In this document: positions 54,581 through 63,436 of the stretch, one piece after another
How the letters are laid out: the number at the start of each line of letters is the position of its first letter
Position numbering within the stretch: the stretch's first letter is position 1
Origin: Bacteroidales bacterium
Lineage (GTDB): Bacteria > Bacteroidota > Bacteroidia > Bacteroidales > UBA932
Length of the DNA stretch: 64,000 nt
Assembly: GCA_017399865.1 (NCBI GenBank)
Contig: JAFQAT010000058.1
Coordinates: 55,052 to 119,051 of the forward strand
Direction: 5' to 3'
Notes under the pieces: model-generated
The model's input: only the letters and a program-made list of their open reading frames with translations
Database searches by the model: none
Told to the model about the DNA's origin: nothing
Translations under genes and position numbers: made by a program

Positions 54581-56848
54581 TTACAGCCATTCATTCAGCC
54601 ATCTGAAATACTCCCTGTGCCACAGCATCGCGTTCTGCGGCTTCAGTATCCAGTGGTTCTCGTCCGGGAAGATCAGAAGTCTTGACGGAACTCCCATCAT
54701 CTGTGCGGCGTTGTATGCCGCCATACCTTCGTCTACCGGAACCCTGTAGTCCATTCCTCCGTGTATCACCATCAGCGGCGTATGCCACTTCGTCACGAGC
54801 TTGTGCGGAGACAAAGCGTAATGGCGTACAGCCTTCGGATCATTGCTCCATGGCGATCCGCCCTGCTTTATTCCTCCGAAAGTCACTCCGTCTCCCGCAG
54901 GTCCGACCGGTCCATCCGGTGTTCCGACCCTCGGGTCGATTACGGTCTCGTGCAGACCTCCGTTGTCGAAGTTAGGGAACCACATCTCTTCTGTGGTCAT
55001 GTACATATGCTCCACATTGAATATTCCCGCATGCGCGATGAATGCGTCGAATGTGTTCTCATGTGTGCCGCAGAGGTAGTATACCGAATAGCCGCCGTAA
55101 CTTGCTCCGCACGCCGCCATCTTGCCCACATACGGCTCTGCCTTCAGCTCGCGGGCTGCGGCCAGATAGTCCTGCATGTTGAGGCCCGGGTAGTCGCCCG
55201 AGATCTGCTCCGTCCATTCCTGGCCGAACGCCGTTGTTCCGCGACGGTTAGGAAGCACGACCACATAACCCTGCGATGCCATCAGACGGTAGTTCCACCG
55301 GTATGACCATCCCTGGCTCAATGTACCCTGCGGACCGCCGAGGCAGATCAGGATCGAAGGATACTCCTTCGAAGGATCGAATTGAGCCGGATAGAGCACC
55401 CATGTCAGCATGTCCTTGCCGTCCACGGTCTTGACATATCGTGCCTCTGTCTTGTGCTCGGCCAGCTGGCTGAGGATATGGCCGTTCTCGTCGGTTATCT
55501 GATCGCATGACAGTTCCTTGCCGTTGATGTTTACGGCCACCAGTTCGGTAGGGAAGTCCATGCTGCACCATGTGGTGTAGAGCGTCTTTCCTCCGTCTCC
55601 GTTCTCCGATACGAAGAATGGAGAGCCGAAGTCGTACCAGAGGTCGTCTCCGGTAATGCGCTCGATATCCCAGCTTTCTGCGTCCTCGTATGCCCTGAAG
55701 ATCCCCTGAAGGCCTTCGGCGAGACTCGCGAACCATATGCTCTTCGAATCCTCGGCCCATACCGGCGACGAGGCGTTGTATTTGAAGTCCACGGTGACGT
55801 CCTGGATTTTCTCCGCCTTCGGCATCTGTCCTTCTTCGGCTGTCATTTCGGCGACGATAAGCCTCTGCTTGTCGGCCTCATAGCCGTCCCTCTCCATGCT
55901 TATCCAGCACAGCTTCTTTCCGTCCGGGCTCCATACAGGATCTGTATCGTATCCTCCGCCCATCTCGATCATCTCTGTCTGGCCGGTCTCTACATCATAT
56001 ATGTATATCTCCGTGTTGGTCGAGAAGGCGTACTTCTTTCCTGCCAGCTTGCGGCATGAATATGCTATGTATCTGCTGTCAGGACTCCATGAAAGCTGCT
56101 CCAGACCGCTGAAAGGCTCTGTAGGAAGCTCGTACAGTTCATTCTCACCATCGAGGATATCCTTCGGAGCGCCTATGCTGCCTCCGTCAAGGTCGAGATC
56201 TGCTACGAAGGTGTGGGGAATCTCCATCACGGTATGGTCCCAATGGCGGTACATCAGGTCGTCGGTCGTGTAGGCGGTCGCCTTGTCCAGGTCGCTGTAA
56301 CAGTCGGTAGGGGACTTTACAGCGCTCTTTATGTAGCTGATGTACATTACCTTCTTTCCGTCAGGAGATATCTTGAACTCGCCGATTCCGTTGGCCACAT
56401 CGCTGATCTTCTTCAGGTTCTTAAGGCTCCAGCCCTTCTTCCCATGCCTGATGCCCGCCGTCCAGATCTGGCCTCCGTAGAGGAACGCCAGCTTCTTGCC
56501 GTCATTGCTCCATCGTGCGTTGGAGATGCTTTTGCCGGCAGTGGTGAGCAACTGGTTGTCTGAGCCGTCCAGACTGCAGATGTAAAGGTTGCGTACGCTG
56601 CGGTTCTCTTCCACAGACGTGTAGCTTACACCATATATGATATGCTTTCCGTCAGGGGAGACCTGCGGGTCCGACACTCGGCCGAAGGCCAGGAGTGCCT
56701 CCGGACCCATCTTGCCGTCTTCGACGGCGATCGTGCTTCTGCCTATGAAGCCTTCGCTGCTGATTGCCTGTCTGTCCTTTTTCATAAAAATAAATAATCC
56801 GATTACGATTGCTGCCAATAAAGCCAGCCTTAAAACTTTACCTTTCAT
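54581..56848 (-). CDS. S9 family serine peptidase (prolyl oligopeptidase type)
   Basis: The 755-residue protein has an N-terminal membrane anchor or signal (about 5-22), a beta-propeller with repeated SPDGKKV/WSPDSRY blades (~65-480), and an alpha/beta hydrolase domain (~490-755). The hydrolase motifs are the nucleophile elbow CGASYGGY, the Asp in HGGMDYRVP and the His in DENHWIL. Known members release dipeptides or blocked amino acids from peptides in the periplasm. ATG 56848 was chosen because it starts the hydrophobic leader; a longer frame reads into the WYL gene. Confidence 0.9.
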   Translation of the reverse strand: MKGKVLRLALLAAIVIGLFIFMKKDRQAISSEGFIGRSTIAVEDGKMGPEALLAFGRVSDPQVSPDGKHIIYGVSYTSVEENRSVRNLYICSLDGSDNQLLTTAGKSISNARWSNDGKKLAFLYGGQIWTAGIRHGKKGWSLKNLKKISDVANGIGEFKISPDGKKVMYISYIKSAVKSPTDCYSDLDKATAYTTDDLMYRHWDHTVMEIPHTFVADLDLDGGSIGAPKDILDGENELYELPTEPFSGLEQLSWSPDSRYIAYSCRKLAGKKYAFSTNTEIYIYDVETGQTEMIEMGGGYDTDPVWSPDGKKLCWISMERDGYEADKQRLIVAEMTAEEGQMPKAEKIQDVTVDFKYNASSPVWAEDSKSIWFASLAEGLQGIFRAYEDAESWDIERITGDDLWYDFGSPFFVSENGDGGKTLYTTWCSMDFPTELVAVNINGKELSCDQITDENGHILSQLAEHKTEARYVKTVDGKDMLTWVLYPAQFDPSKEYPSILICLGGPQGTLSQGWSYRWNYRLMASQGYVVVLPNRRGTTAFGQEWTEQISGDYPGLNMQDYLAAARELKAEPYVGKMAACGASYGGYSVYYLCGTHENTFDAFIAHAGIFNVEHMYMTTEEMWFPNFDNGGLHETVIDPRVGTPDGPVGPAGDGVTFGGIKQGGSPWSNDPKAVRHYALSPHKLVTKWHTPLMVIHGGMDYRVPVDEGMAAYNAAQMMGVPSRLLIFPDENHWILKPQNAMLWHREYFRWLNEWL

Positions 56849-56940
56849 ATTATCTGTCGTTGTTTCTTTTATATGATGTGCGTGCTCCCTCTTGGCGGCA
56901 CGCATTTCTTGTAAGGTGCTGAGTGTTAGTATATTATATT

Positions 56941-57888
56941 TTAGGGTTCTGGATCGTAATATTGTACGGCGGCTTTGCGGAGCTCGCCGGCGACCGCTTC
57001 GCGTACGCTCGCCGGAGAGATGACCTCCAGCCTGCCTCCATGCTTGCAGAACTCCATGACCAGAGAGTCGTTCGGGCAAACGAATATCTCGAAATAGACT
57101 CTTTCATCCAGCGGAGTCAGCCCCGGCACATGCTTCCGTGCTTCTGCCGCCGACAGCTCCTTCTGGCTGTCGTGGACCGGCAGGTCGCGAAGGAAGTTCG
57201 CCTCCTTCCGCGTCGTGCGGAACACGACCGTCTGCCCCTTCGATTCGGGTATGTACGGACCGAAGCTCGTCGCGAAAATCCGGTCCACATCGAAGTCCTT
57301 CGGCATCTTGAACCTGTTTCCTGTGATATCCAGACTCATGATTCGGTCCAGTCCGTAGATCCTCATCGCGTCGCGTTCGATGCAGTATCCGACAAGATAC
57401 CATCTCTTCGCGAACTCCTTGACAGCGTAAGGACGCAAAGTGTATGTGCCAGTCTCCTCGCTGGTGTATTTGCGGTATCCGATGACCATCTCGCAGTTTT
57501 CGGTCATCGCCTCCATTATGCTGGTAAGGTGCCTGTGGCCCGACGGGATGTCCTCCACAGAGATTCTTCCGGAAAGCCTTTCCTTTCCCATCGAGAGCAT
57601 GCTGTTGACGGTGAAAGTGTTTATGAGCCAGGCGGTCTCTGCGTTCTCATCAGCCACATCGTCGGAGTATTCGATGAAGTAGCGGTTCGTGCTCCTGTTG
57701 CATTTTATGTCGATTCCGAAGACGTCGAACACAGCCTCCCTGTGGTTGTTGAACGTGCGGCGCGAATAGTCAGTGCCGAACCTGTCCTCCCAGCGGTATG
57801 TGATCTCGTCAAGGCTGAGACCTCTCTCTCCTGCGCGGATGAAGGTCTGTACCAGCCATAGATATTTCTTCAACAGTTCCGTTACCAT
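56941..57888 (-). CDS. WYL-domain transcriptional regulator
   Basis: The 315-residue protein has an N-terminal helix-turn-helix-like region (~15-75) and a WYL domain (~135-215: YTLRPYAVKEFAKRWYLVGYC, where WYL itself is present), plus a C-terminal extension. WYL proteins sense nucleic acids or nucleotides and often control DNA-repair or defence genes. It starts five bases after recG stops, so it belongs to the same operon and may respond to DNA damage, but no target site was identified. Confidence 0.88.
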   Translation of the reverse strand: MVTELLKKYLWLVQTFIRAGERGLSLDEITYRWEDRFGTDYSRRTFNNHREAVFDVFGIDIKCNRSTNRYFIEYSDDVADENAETAWLINTFTVNSMLSMGKERLSGRISVEDIPSGHRHLTSIMEAMTENCEMVIGYRKYTSEETGTYTLRPYAVKEFAKRWYLVGYCIERDAMRIYGLDRIMSLDITGNRFKMPKDFDVDRIFATSFGPYIPESKGQTVVFRTTRKEANFLRDLPVHDSQKELSAAEARKHVPGLTPLDERVYFEIFVCPNDSLVMEFCKHGGRLEVISPASVREAVAGELRKAAVQYYDPEP

Positions 57889-57892
57889 AGGC

Positions 57893-60850
57893 CTAACTGA
57901 TTTTGCTATAGTCCTTTATCTGATATTTGTCCTTTCTCAGTTCCTTACGCAGCAGCTGGTTGCGGTCTGAAGAAAGGGTCGGGTCTTCCTTTAGAATAGC
58001 TTCCGCGCAGTCGCGTGCGGCGTTAAGTATCAGGCCGTCCTTTGCAAGGGATGCGATGTTGAGGCTGATAGGGAGTCCGCTCTGCTGCGTTCCTTCAAGG
58101 TCTCCCGGGCCCCTCATCTTCATGTCTTCCTCGGCCAGCTCGAAGCCGTTTTCCGTCGCGCACATCAGCTCTATCCTGTGCTTCGATTCCTTGCTGAGCT
58201 TATGGCCTGTCATCAGCACGCAGTATGATTTCTCACTGCCTCGTCCCACGCGGCCTCTCAGCTGGTGGAGCTGGCTGAGTCCGAATCTCTCTGCGCTCTC
58301 TATTATCATTACGGAAGCGTTCGGGACATCCACGCCGACCTCGATCACCGAGGTCGCGACCAGGATGTCCGCCCTGCCTTCCGCGAAGGCATCCATATTG
58401 AATTTCTTGACATCGTTCAGCTGCTTTCCGTGCACGACAGCCGTCTTGTAATCAGGGAACGGGAATTTCTGCATGATCTCCTCCGCTCCGGCTTCAAGAC
58501 TTTGATAGTCAAGCTTTTCTGTCTCGTTTATCAACGGGTATACAATGAATATCTGCCTTCCCTTCGCTATTTCCTCCTTCATGAAACGGTACATCGCAGG
58601 ACGCTTTCCTTCCGTCGCATGAATCGTCTGTACGGGCTTTCTTCCCGGAGGAAGCTCGTCGATCACGGACACATCCAGGTCGCCGTACAGGGTCATGGCC
58701 AATGTCCTCGGAATCGGCGTAGCCGTCATGACGAGGACATGAGGCGGCGCCCCGCATGAAGCTTTCCGCCAGAGCTTCGACCTCTGCTCTACGCCGAACC
58801 TGTGCTGTTCGTCGATGATCGCAAGGCCGAGGTTGCGGAATACCACGTTGTCTTCTATCAGGGCATGCGTGCCGACAATTATGCCTATGGAGCCGTCCTC
58901 CAGGCCGGCATGGACCTCGCGCCTCTCGGAAGCCTTGCTGCTTCCGGTCAGAAGCGCGGACTTCACGCCCGTCGGTGCAAGGAACTTCTGTATGTTCTTG
59001 AAATGCTGCTGTGCGAGGACCTCGGTAGGAGCCATTATGCATGCCTGGAAACCGTTTCCTATCGCTATCAGAGCCGTAAGTACCGCCACCATGGTCTTTC
59101 CGCTGCCCACGTCTCCCTGAAGCAGGCGGTTCATCTGATGGCCGCTCTTCATGTCGTTCCTTATCTCTGTGATCACCCTCTTCTGTGCTCCCGTGAGAGG
59201 GAAGGGGAGGGCATTGTAGCATAGGTTGAACGCCTCGCCTACCTTCGGCATGGCGATTCCCTGCTCGGCCCTGCTGCGGATATATTTCTGTTTCAGAAGC
59301 GAGAGCTGGAGATAGAACAGCTCTTCGAACTTCAGTCTGTATTTAGCCTTCTCAAGCGCAAGCATGTCGGTAGGGAAGTGGATGTTGCGGAGCGCATAAT
59401 GCAGAGGCACAAGCCCGCACTGCTTCATGACGTACTCCGGAAGCGACTCCTCGATGTAAGGAAGCCCCCGGTCCAGCGCCGCCTCCATCATCTTGTTCAT
59501 AACCTTCCCCGTAACCCCAGCATTCTTAAGCTTCTCCGTACTGGCATACACCCCGGTCAAGGTTCCTCCGGGTCTTCCCGTCCCAATTGCTCCCTGTACG
59601 GTCATTCTTGTTCCTTGAACTTCTGGTCGGACCTGCGGCCCGGATGTCCCCGTTCCTGCAGCTCCCGTCCCTCTCAGTTCCGTTCCTGGGCTGGTTTCCG
59701 CTCCATGACTGGTTGTTCCATATCTTCCCATTCTAGGGTCGGTTCCATGTCCTCCCGGTCCTGTCCCCGTCATGTTTCCTCCGCTTCCCGGGACGGTCCC
59801 ATGTCCTCCCGGTCCTGTCCCCGTCATGTTTCCTCCGGTTCCCGTGACGGTCCCATGTCCTCCCGGTCCTGTCCCCGTCATGTTTCCTCCGGTTCCCGAG
59901 ACGGTCCCATGTCCTCCCGGTCCTGTCCCCGTCATGTTTCCTCCTGTTCCCGGAACGGTCCCATGTCCTCCCGGTCCGGGGCTTGCCATGGTTACCCGGG
60001 CTGGATCTGCAGCCGTCACTGCCGGTGCGGCGTCGACTTCCGGATGGACCATGTTGATGCGCCCGTTGAACGCCGTCGGCTTGCCGAAGAAAATGAACTC
60101 CGCGCCCGGCTTCAGCTTCTCGTACATCCACTTGATCCCCTTGAAGAACACCATCTCCATCTCCCCGGTCCCGTCGCTGATCCAGACGCTCATCCTGCGT
60201 ATCGTGTTGAATTTAAGCGCATTGGCCTTGCTGCCATTCTTTGCGTCGGCCAGCTTCCCAGTCCGCTCCTGCACCCCCTGATCTCCGGCCCGGAAGTTCT
60301 GCGAGCCAGTCTGCACACACTGATCTCCGGCTCGGAAGCTCTGCGAACCGGTCTGCACACTCTGGTTTCCAGCCTGAAAGCCTGGCGAACTAGCCTGCAC
60401 CCCCTGATCTCCGGCTCGGAAGCTCTGCGAACCAGTCTGCATTCCCTGGTTTCCGGCCTGCATTCCCTGGTTTCCGGTCTGAAAGCCCGGTGAACTTGCC
60501 CGCATTTCCTGTTCTCCAGCCCGGAAACTCTGCGAGCCAGTCTGTGTGCCCTGGTTTCCGGTAGGTGATCCAGTCTGTGTGCCATTGGCCGGCTGCGGTG
60601 TGTCTAGGTTGACCAGGCCGCCGGCGCCATACAGGTCCACCCTCATGACCCTGGCGCGGATCTGAAGATAGGCCATATCCGGCCTCGCGTCACAGATCCT
60701 TACAATGGAACTCTTGTTGATATACCTGAACGGATACAGACGCAGAAGATCGCCGACGGTCTCCACCGCCAGCTCCTTCCGCAGAAGCTCGGCCCTCTTA
60801 GGCCCCACTCCAGGCAGAAACTGAATCTCCATATCAACTCCATGTGCCAT
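57893..60850 (-). CDS. recG: ATP-dependent DNA helicase RecG with two large repeat insertions in the wedge domain
   Basis: RecG reverses stalled replication forks and unwinds recombination junctions. The helicase core is intact: RLLQGDVGSGKTMVAVL (Walker A), IIDEQHRFGVEQR (DEQH), TATPIPRTLAMTLYGDL and QLRGRVGRGSE. Counting from Met at 60832, about 979 residues are predicted against ~700 for most RecG. The excess lies at residues ~77-200 (14-residue TGSQSFRAGDQGVQ-type repeats) and ~266-424 (18-residue Gly/Thr-rich repeats), between conserved wedge strands (RRMSVWISDGTGEMEMVFF and NMVHPEVD). Start 60850 or 60832 was preferred; the longer frame crosses the promoter. Confidence 0.9.
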   Translation of the reverse strand: MAHGVDMEIQFLPGVGPKRAELLRKELAVETVGDLLRLYPFRYINKSSIVRICDARPDMAYLQIRARVMRVDLYGAGGLVNLDTPQPANGTQTGSPTGNQGTQTGSQSFRAGEQEMRASSPGFQTGNQGMQAGNQGMQTGSQSFRAGDQGVQASSPGFQAGNQSVQTGSQSFRAGDQCVQTGSQNFRAGDQGVQERTGKLADAKNGSKANALKFNTIRRMSVWISDGTGEMEMVFFKGIKWMYEKLKPGAEFIFFGKPTAFNGRINMVHPEVDAAPAVTAADPARVTMASPGPGGHGTVPGTGGNMTGTGPGGHGTVSGTGGNMTGTGPGGHGTVTGTGGNMTGTGPGGHGTVPGSGGNMTGTGPGGHGTDPRMGRYGTTSHGAETSPGTELRGTGAAGTGTSGPQVRPEVQGTRMTVQGAIGTGRPGGTLTGVYASTEKLKNAGVTGKVMNKMMEAALDRGLPYIEESLPEYVMKQCGLVPLHYALRNIHFPTDMLALEKAKYRLKFEELFYLQLSLLKQKYIRSRAEQGIAMPKVGEAFNLCYNALPFPLTGAQKRVITEIRNDMKSGHQMNRLLQGDVGSGKTMVAVLTALIAIGNGFQACIMAPTEVLAQQHFKNIQKFLAPTGVKSALLTGSSKASERREVHAGLEDGSIGIIVGTHALIEDNVVFRNLGLAIIDEQHRFGVEQRSKLWRKASCGAPPHVLVMTATPIPRTLAMTLYGDLDVSVIDELPPGRKPVQTIHATEGKRPAMYRFMKEEIAKGRQIFIVYPLINETEKLDYQSLEAGAEEIMQKFPFPDYKTAVVHGKQLNDVKKFNMDAFAEGRADILVATSVIEVGVDVPNASVMIIESAERFGLSQLHQLRGRVGRGSEKSYCVLMTGHKLSKESKHRIELMCATENGFELAEEDMKMRGPGDLEGTQQSGLPISLNIASLAKDGLILNAARDCAEAILKEDPTLSSDRNQLLRKELRKDKYQIKDYSKIS
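59741..59977 (-). repeat. 54-bp in-frame tandem repeat inside recG (insert 2)
   Basis: About four copies of a 54-bp unit encode 18-residue repeats of the form GPGGHGTVPGTGGNMTGT. Copies differ by only a few bases, mainly at the fourth position after GHGT (Pro, Ser, Thr). Because the period is a multiple of three, copy-number change keeps the frame. Shorter degenerate Gly/Thr-rich sequence continues to about 59561. Confidence 0.9.
60269..60544 (-). repeat. 42-bp in-frame tandem repeat inside recG (insert 1)
   Basis: Six full and one half (21-bp) unit of a 14-residue repeat occur, alternating forms such as TGSQSFRAGDQGVQ and ASSPGFQAGNQSVQ. The units diverge more than those of insert 2. Period 42 bp preserves frame. 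Confidence 0.88.
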
Positions 60851-60857
60851 ACTCTGG

Positions 60858-60865
60858 CAAATATA
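60858..60865 (-). promoter_or_regulatory. Putative -7 element for recG
   Basis: The reverse strand reads TATATTTG, a full consensus match ending seven bases before the Met at 60850. The transcript would start close to or at that codon, making Met at 60832 an alternative first codon with a short leader. Confidence 0.45.
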
Positions 60866-60918
60866 ACTAAAAATCCTGAATGTTGGAATCGCTCGTACAG
60901 CCTTTATAGGAGAATGAT

Positions 60919-60926
60919 TATCTTTG
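60919..60926 (+). promoter_or_regulatory. Putative -7 element for the TSCPD gene
   Basis: TATCTTTG matches the consensus. It overlaps an in-frame upstream ATG at 60924, so translation must start later, at 60942 or 60948. Confidence 0.45.
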
Positions 60927-60941
60927 CATGAGAATAACGAA

Positions 60942-61229
60942 ATGCATATGAAGATAATCAACGATACATTCAACTGCGGTTTGAGGACGGTCGTAGCAAA
61001 ACCAGAAGGAGTATGCTCCCAGATGATCGAACTTAAACTGTTTGGTGATGAGATAGTTGACGTTGCCTTCTATGGCGGATGCAACGGCAACCTTAAAGGC
61101 ATCGCCGCCCTGGCCAAAGGTCATAAGATCGCAGAAGTGAAGCAAAGACTCTCCGGCATCACCTGCGCCTCAAAGATGACATCATGCCCCGACCAGTTCG
61201 CTCAACTCCTTGCCGCACTGGAAAACTGA
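60942..61229 (+). CDS. TSCPD-domain protein (ribonucleotide reductase-like C-terminal domain)
   Basis: The 95-residue protein has the conserved C-terminal TSCPDQFAQLL that names the family, with GGCNGNLKGIAALAKG and SGITCASK before it. Cysteines in these motifs resemble the zinc-binding end of class II ribonucleotide reductases, but no reductase domain is present and the family function is unsettled. Starts at 60942 and 60948 are both possible; the promoter element rules out 60924. It is divergent from recG and borders the repeat array. Confidence 0.8.
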   Translation: MHMKIINDTFNCGLRTVVAKPEGVCSQMIELKLFGDEIVDVAFYGGCNGNLKGIAALAKGHKIAEVKQRLSGITCASKMTSCPDQFAQLLAALEN

Positions 61230-61258
61230 TTCGCGTCGTTTTCTATTAGAATCTCGCG

Positions 61259-62146
61259 TGTCCATCCTGCATTGAAACTGTCAGGCTGTACACGGGGTGT
61301 TTTGTAACCTGTTGCTTGTTAATGGTTTGCGACACCCTGCGTGTACATCCTGCCTGTCCAGAATCATGATAGCCACATCTGTAACTCGCTCAGGTTCACT
61401 TTCTATTGTAACCTCCATATTGACTGTCTGACGTGTGATCTGTCACATCCTCCTGTGATATTTAACTCCTTCAGGCAGACTTTTCTATTGTAATCTCCAT
61501 ATTGACTGTCTGACGTGTCGTCCGTCACGGTCTCATGTGGTATATATGTCCTGTAATGTGTACATCCTGCATTGAAATTGTCAGGCTGTACACGGGGTGC
61601 TTTGTAACCTATTGCTTGTTAATGGTTTGCGATACCCTGCGTGTACATCCTGCCTGTCCAGAATCAGGATAGCCACATCTGTAACTCGCTCAGGCTCACT
61701 TTCTATTGTAACCTCCATATTGACTGTCTGACGTGTCATCTGTCAGGGTTCCCTGTGGTATGTAACTGGCTCAGTTTGACTTTTCTATCGTAACTTCCAT
61801 GTTGTCCGTCTGAAGTGTGATCTGTCACATCCTCCTGTGATATTTAACTCCTTCAGGCAGGTAATCTCCATGCCGACTGTTTGACGTGTCATCTGTCACT
61901 GTTCCCTGTGGTATGTAACTCGCTCAGGTTCACTTTCTATTGTAACCTCCATATTGACTGTCTGACGTGTCGTCCGTCACGGTCTCCTGTGGTATATATG
62001 TCCTGTAATGTGTACATCCTGCATTGAAACTGTCAGGCTGTACACGGGGTGCTTTGTAACCTGTTGCTTGTTAATGGTTTGCGACACCCTGCGTGTACAT
62101 CCTGCCTGTCCAGAATCATGATAGCCACATCTGTAACTCGCTCAAG
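61259..62146. repeat. Degenerate repeat array with ~136-bp and ~82-bp units beside a RAYT gene
   Basis: The ~886 bases between the TSCPD and RAYT stops hold no gene. Three 136-bp units (61259-61394, 61559-61694, 62011-62146) start with TGTACATCCTGC or a close variant and are nearly identical. Between them are six more diverged ~82-bp units sharing the core TTCTATTGTAACCTCCATAT, near 61401, 61483, 61701, 61783, 61861 and 61935. The last 136-bp unit overlaps the final codons and stop of the RAYT gene, so the other copies carry duplicates of that gene end. Short palindromes (TCACA-N6-TGTGA, paired TGTACA) recur. It is not CRISPR: no constant short repeat with unique spacers. Confidence 0.85.
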
Positions 62147-62979
62147 TTGACTTGGATGATTCTGGCCAGCTGTTTCGGAGGGGAATTGAATTGTCTTTTA
62201 AGCAGCAATGCCACGTCCTTCCTTGCCGGCTCGTTTAATTCTTCTATTCTGACAACATCATATTTCTTGACAAGAATCTCCTTAAGACCAGCCAGTACCA
62301 GTTCGTCGCTGAATTCGACTGGGCCTTCCTTAGAACGTTGACTGCTGATTTTAAATACGTGGTAATCCAGTGATTGAGGCCTTCCAAAGCATGCTTCGAC
62401 AATGTCTGTACGGATATATGATGCCGGCTCGATGTAACCTTTACAGTTCAACATGTACGAAGGCTTTACTACAGTTCTTGTCCGCATTATTCTCCTGTAC
62501 TCTCGTGTGCCTAGTCTTGTGACCGGAGTGGTTCCTGACAAATGATCTATCCCGCTGAAATAACAACGTCCGCTGCTCCATTCGTATCCCTGAATCGTTT
62601 GGTTGATTCCTGCCTTTATGTGATTCCTGAGAATATATGCGATGAGTGTCCTTAATGCATCGCTGGTGTTCTCAATGCTCTTGCAATCCGTCTCGATCCG
62701 TCTCAGCAGACTCTCTGTTCCATACTTGTGACGTATGTATCTGGAAATGTGAAACTTGAAGAGGTCGATGAATCTTTTGCATTTCTCCGATTCTCCCAAA
62801 GCGGCAAAATGGAAATGATTCGACATCAAGGTAAAAGCGAGCAAATCTATGCCGCAGACGAATATGCATAATGCAATATAGTTCATGCCCACCGTATAGT
62901 CTTCACGATCCTTGAAGATTATATTGTTCTCCAATCCTTTTGTGTATAAATGGTGGACTTTGCTCTCATTGTATTTCAT
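62116..62979 (-). CDS. REP-associated tyrosine transposase (RAYT, Y1_Tnp family)
   Basis: The 287-residue protein has the Y1 transposase motifs: the HUH metal site in TLMSNHFHFAALG (His55, His57) and a catalytic Tyr115 in LIAYILRNHIKAG. RAYTs nick single-stranded DNA at palindromic repeats and are usually single chromosomal genes associated with dispersed REP elements rather than mobile copies. The repeat arrays on both sides fit this. The C-terminal ~170 residues include a helical, DnaA-like part ending in LARIIQVNLSELQMWLS, whose codons are duplicated in the array. Confidence 0.88.
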   Translation of the reverse strand: MKYNESKVHHLYTKGLENNIIFKDREDYTVGMNYIALCIFVCGIDLLAFTLMSNHFHFAALGESEKCKRFIDLFKFHISRYIRHKYGTESLLRRIETDCKSIENTSDALRTLIAYILRNHIKAGINQTIQGYEWSSGRCYFSGIDHLSGTTPVTRLGTREYRRIMRTRTVVKPSYMLNCKGYIEPASYIRTDIVEACFGRPQSLDYHVFKISSQRSKEGPVEFSDELVLAGLKEILVKKYDVVRIEELNEPARKDVALLLKRQFNSPPKQLARIIQVNLSELQMWLS

Positions 62980-63002
62980 TTCGTATACCAGGAGTTATCT
63001 TG

Positions 63003-63395
63003 TCAGTATTCGGATGTGATCTGGAGTATCTGCTGTCCATATTTTTCCCATTTGGCCTCTCCGAATCCGTGAATGGCCAGCAGTTCCTCCCTCGTCTTCG
63101 GGATTTTCGTCGCGATTTCCAGTAAAGTTCTCTGGTGCATTACCATGTATGCGCGGACGTTGGCTGCCTTATATTGTTCAGCCCGCCATGTGATGAGCCT
63201 GTCTTTCAATTCTTCGTTAACCTTACTTTCAGTATTCAGAATCTCCGTTTCGTTCAGTCCGGTAAACAACTGGATTTCCTCGAAACACAGTCCCGCCTCA
63301 AGCATTTTTCCTGCAATTTCTGCCTTACCTTCCTCCTTACCTTTCGCCCTGGCTTCTGCCAGAACCTTGATCAATAATTCCTGTTCGTAGTTCAT
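63003..63395 (-). CDS. HRDC-domain protein with Rpn/PDDEXK-transposase-like tail at its N-terminus
   Basis: The 130-residue protein has two parts. Residues ~5-55 (ARAKGKEEGKAEIAGKMLEA, then IQLFTGLNETEI) look like the coiled tail of Rpn/PD-(D/E)XK family transposases, but the nuclease domain is missing. Residues ~62-130 (LITWRAEQYKAANVRAYMVM, REELLAIHGFGEAKWEKYG) are an HRDC domain, a nucleic-acid-binding module usually found at the end of RecQ helicases. It lies 23 bases upstream of the RAYT gene. A few residues before Met at 63395 are also open but were left out. Confidence 0.7.
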   Translation of the reverse strand: MNYEQELLIKVLAEARAKGKEEGKAEIAGKMLEAGLCFEEIQLFTGLNETEILNTESKVNEELKDRLITWRAEQYKAANVRAYMVMHQRTLLEIATKIPKTREELLAIHGFGEAKWEKYGQQILQITSEY

Positions 63396-63436
63396 GATAG
63401 TGTGTTTTATGGTTACTGCAGGCAAAGTTCCGGAGT

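Noticed and set aside
59378-60493. A 371-codon plus-strand open frame opposite the recG repeats, rich in Ser/Arg/Cys repeats
   Set aside because: The 42- and 54-bp repeats keep all frames free of stops, so open frames arise on both strands. The reverse strand encodes the conserved helicase on both sides.
60851-60973. Longer RecG N-terminus including a hydrophobic stretch resembling a lipoprotein signal
   Set aside because: It crosses the promoter element, and RecG is cytoplasmic; the similarity is chance.
61259-62146. Possible CRISPR array
   Set aside because: Units are long (82-136 bp), diverged and lack unique spacers between constant short repeats; no cas genes are present.
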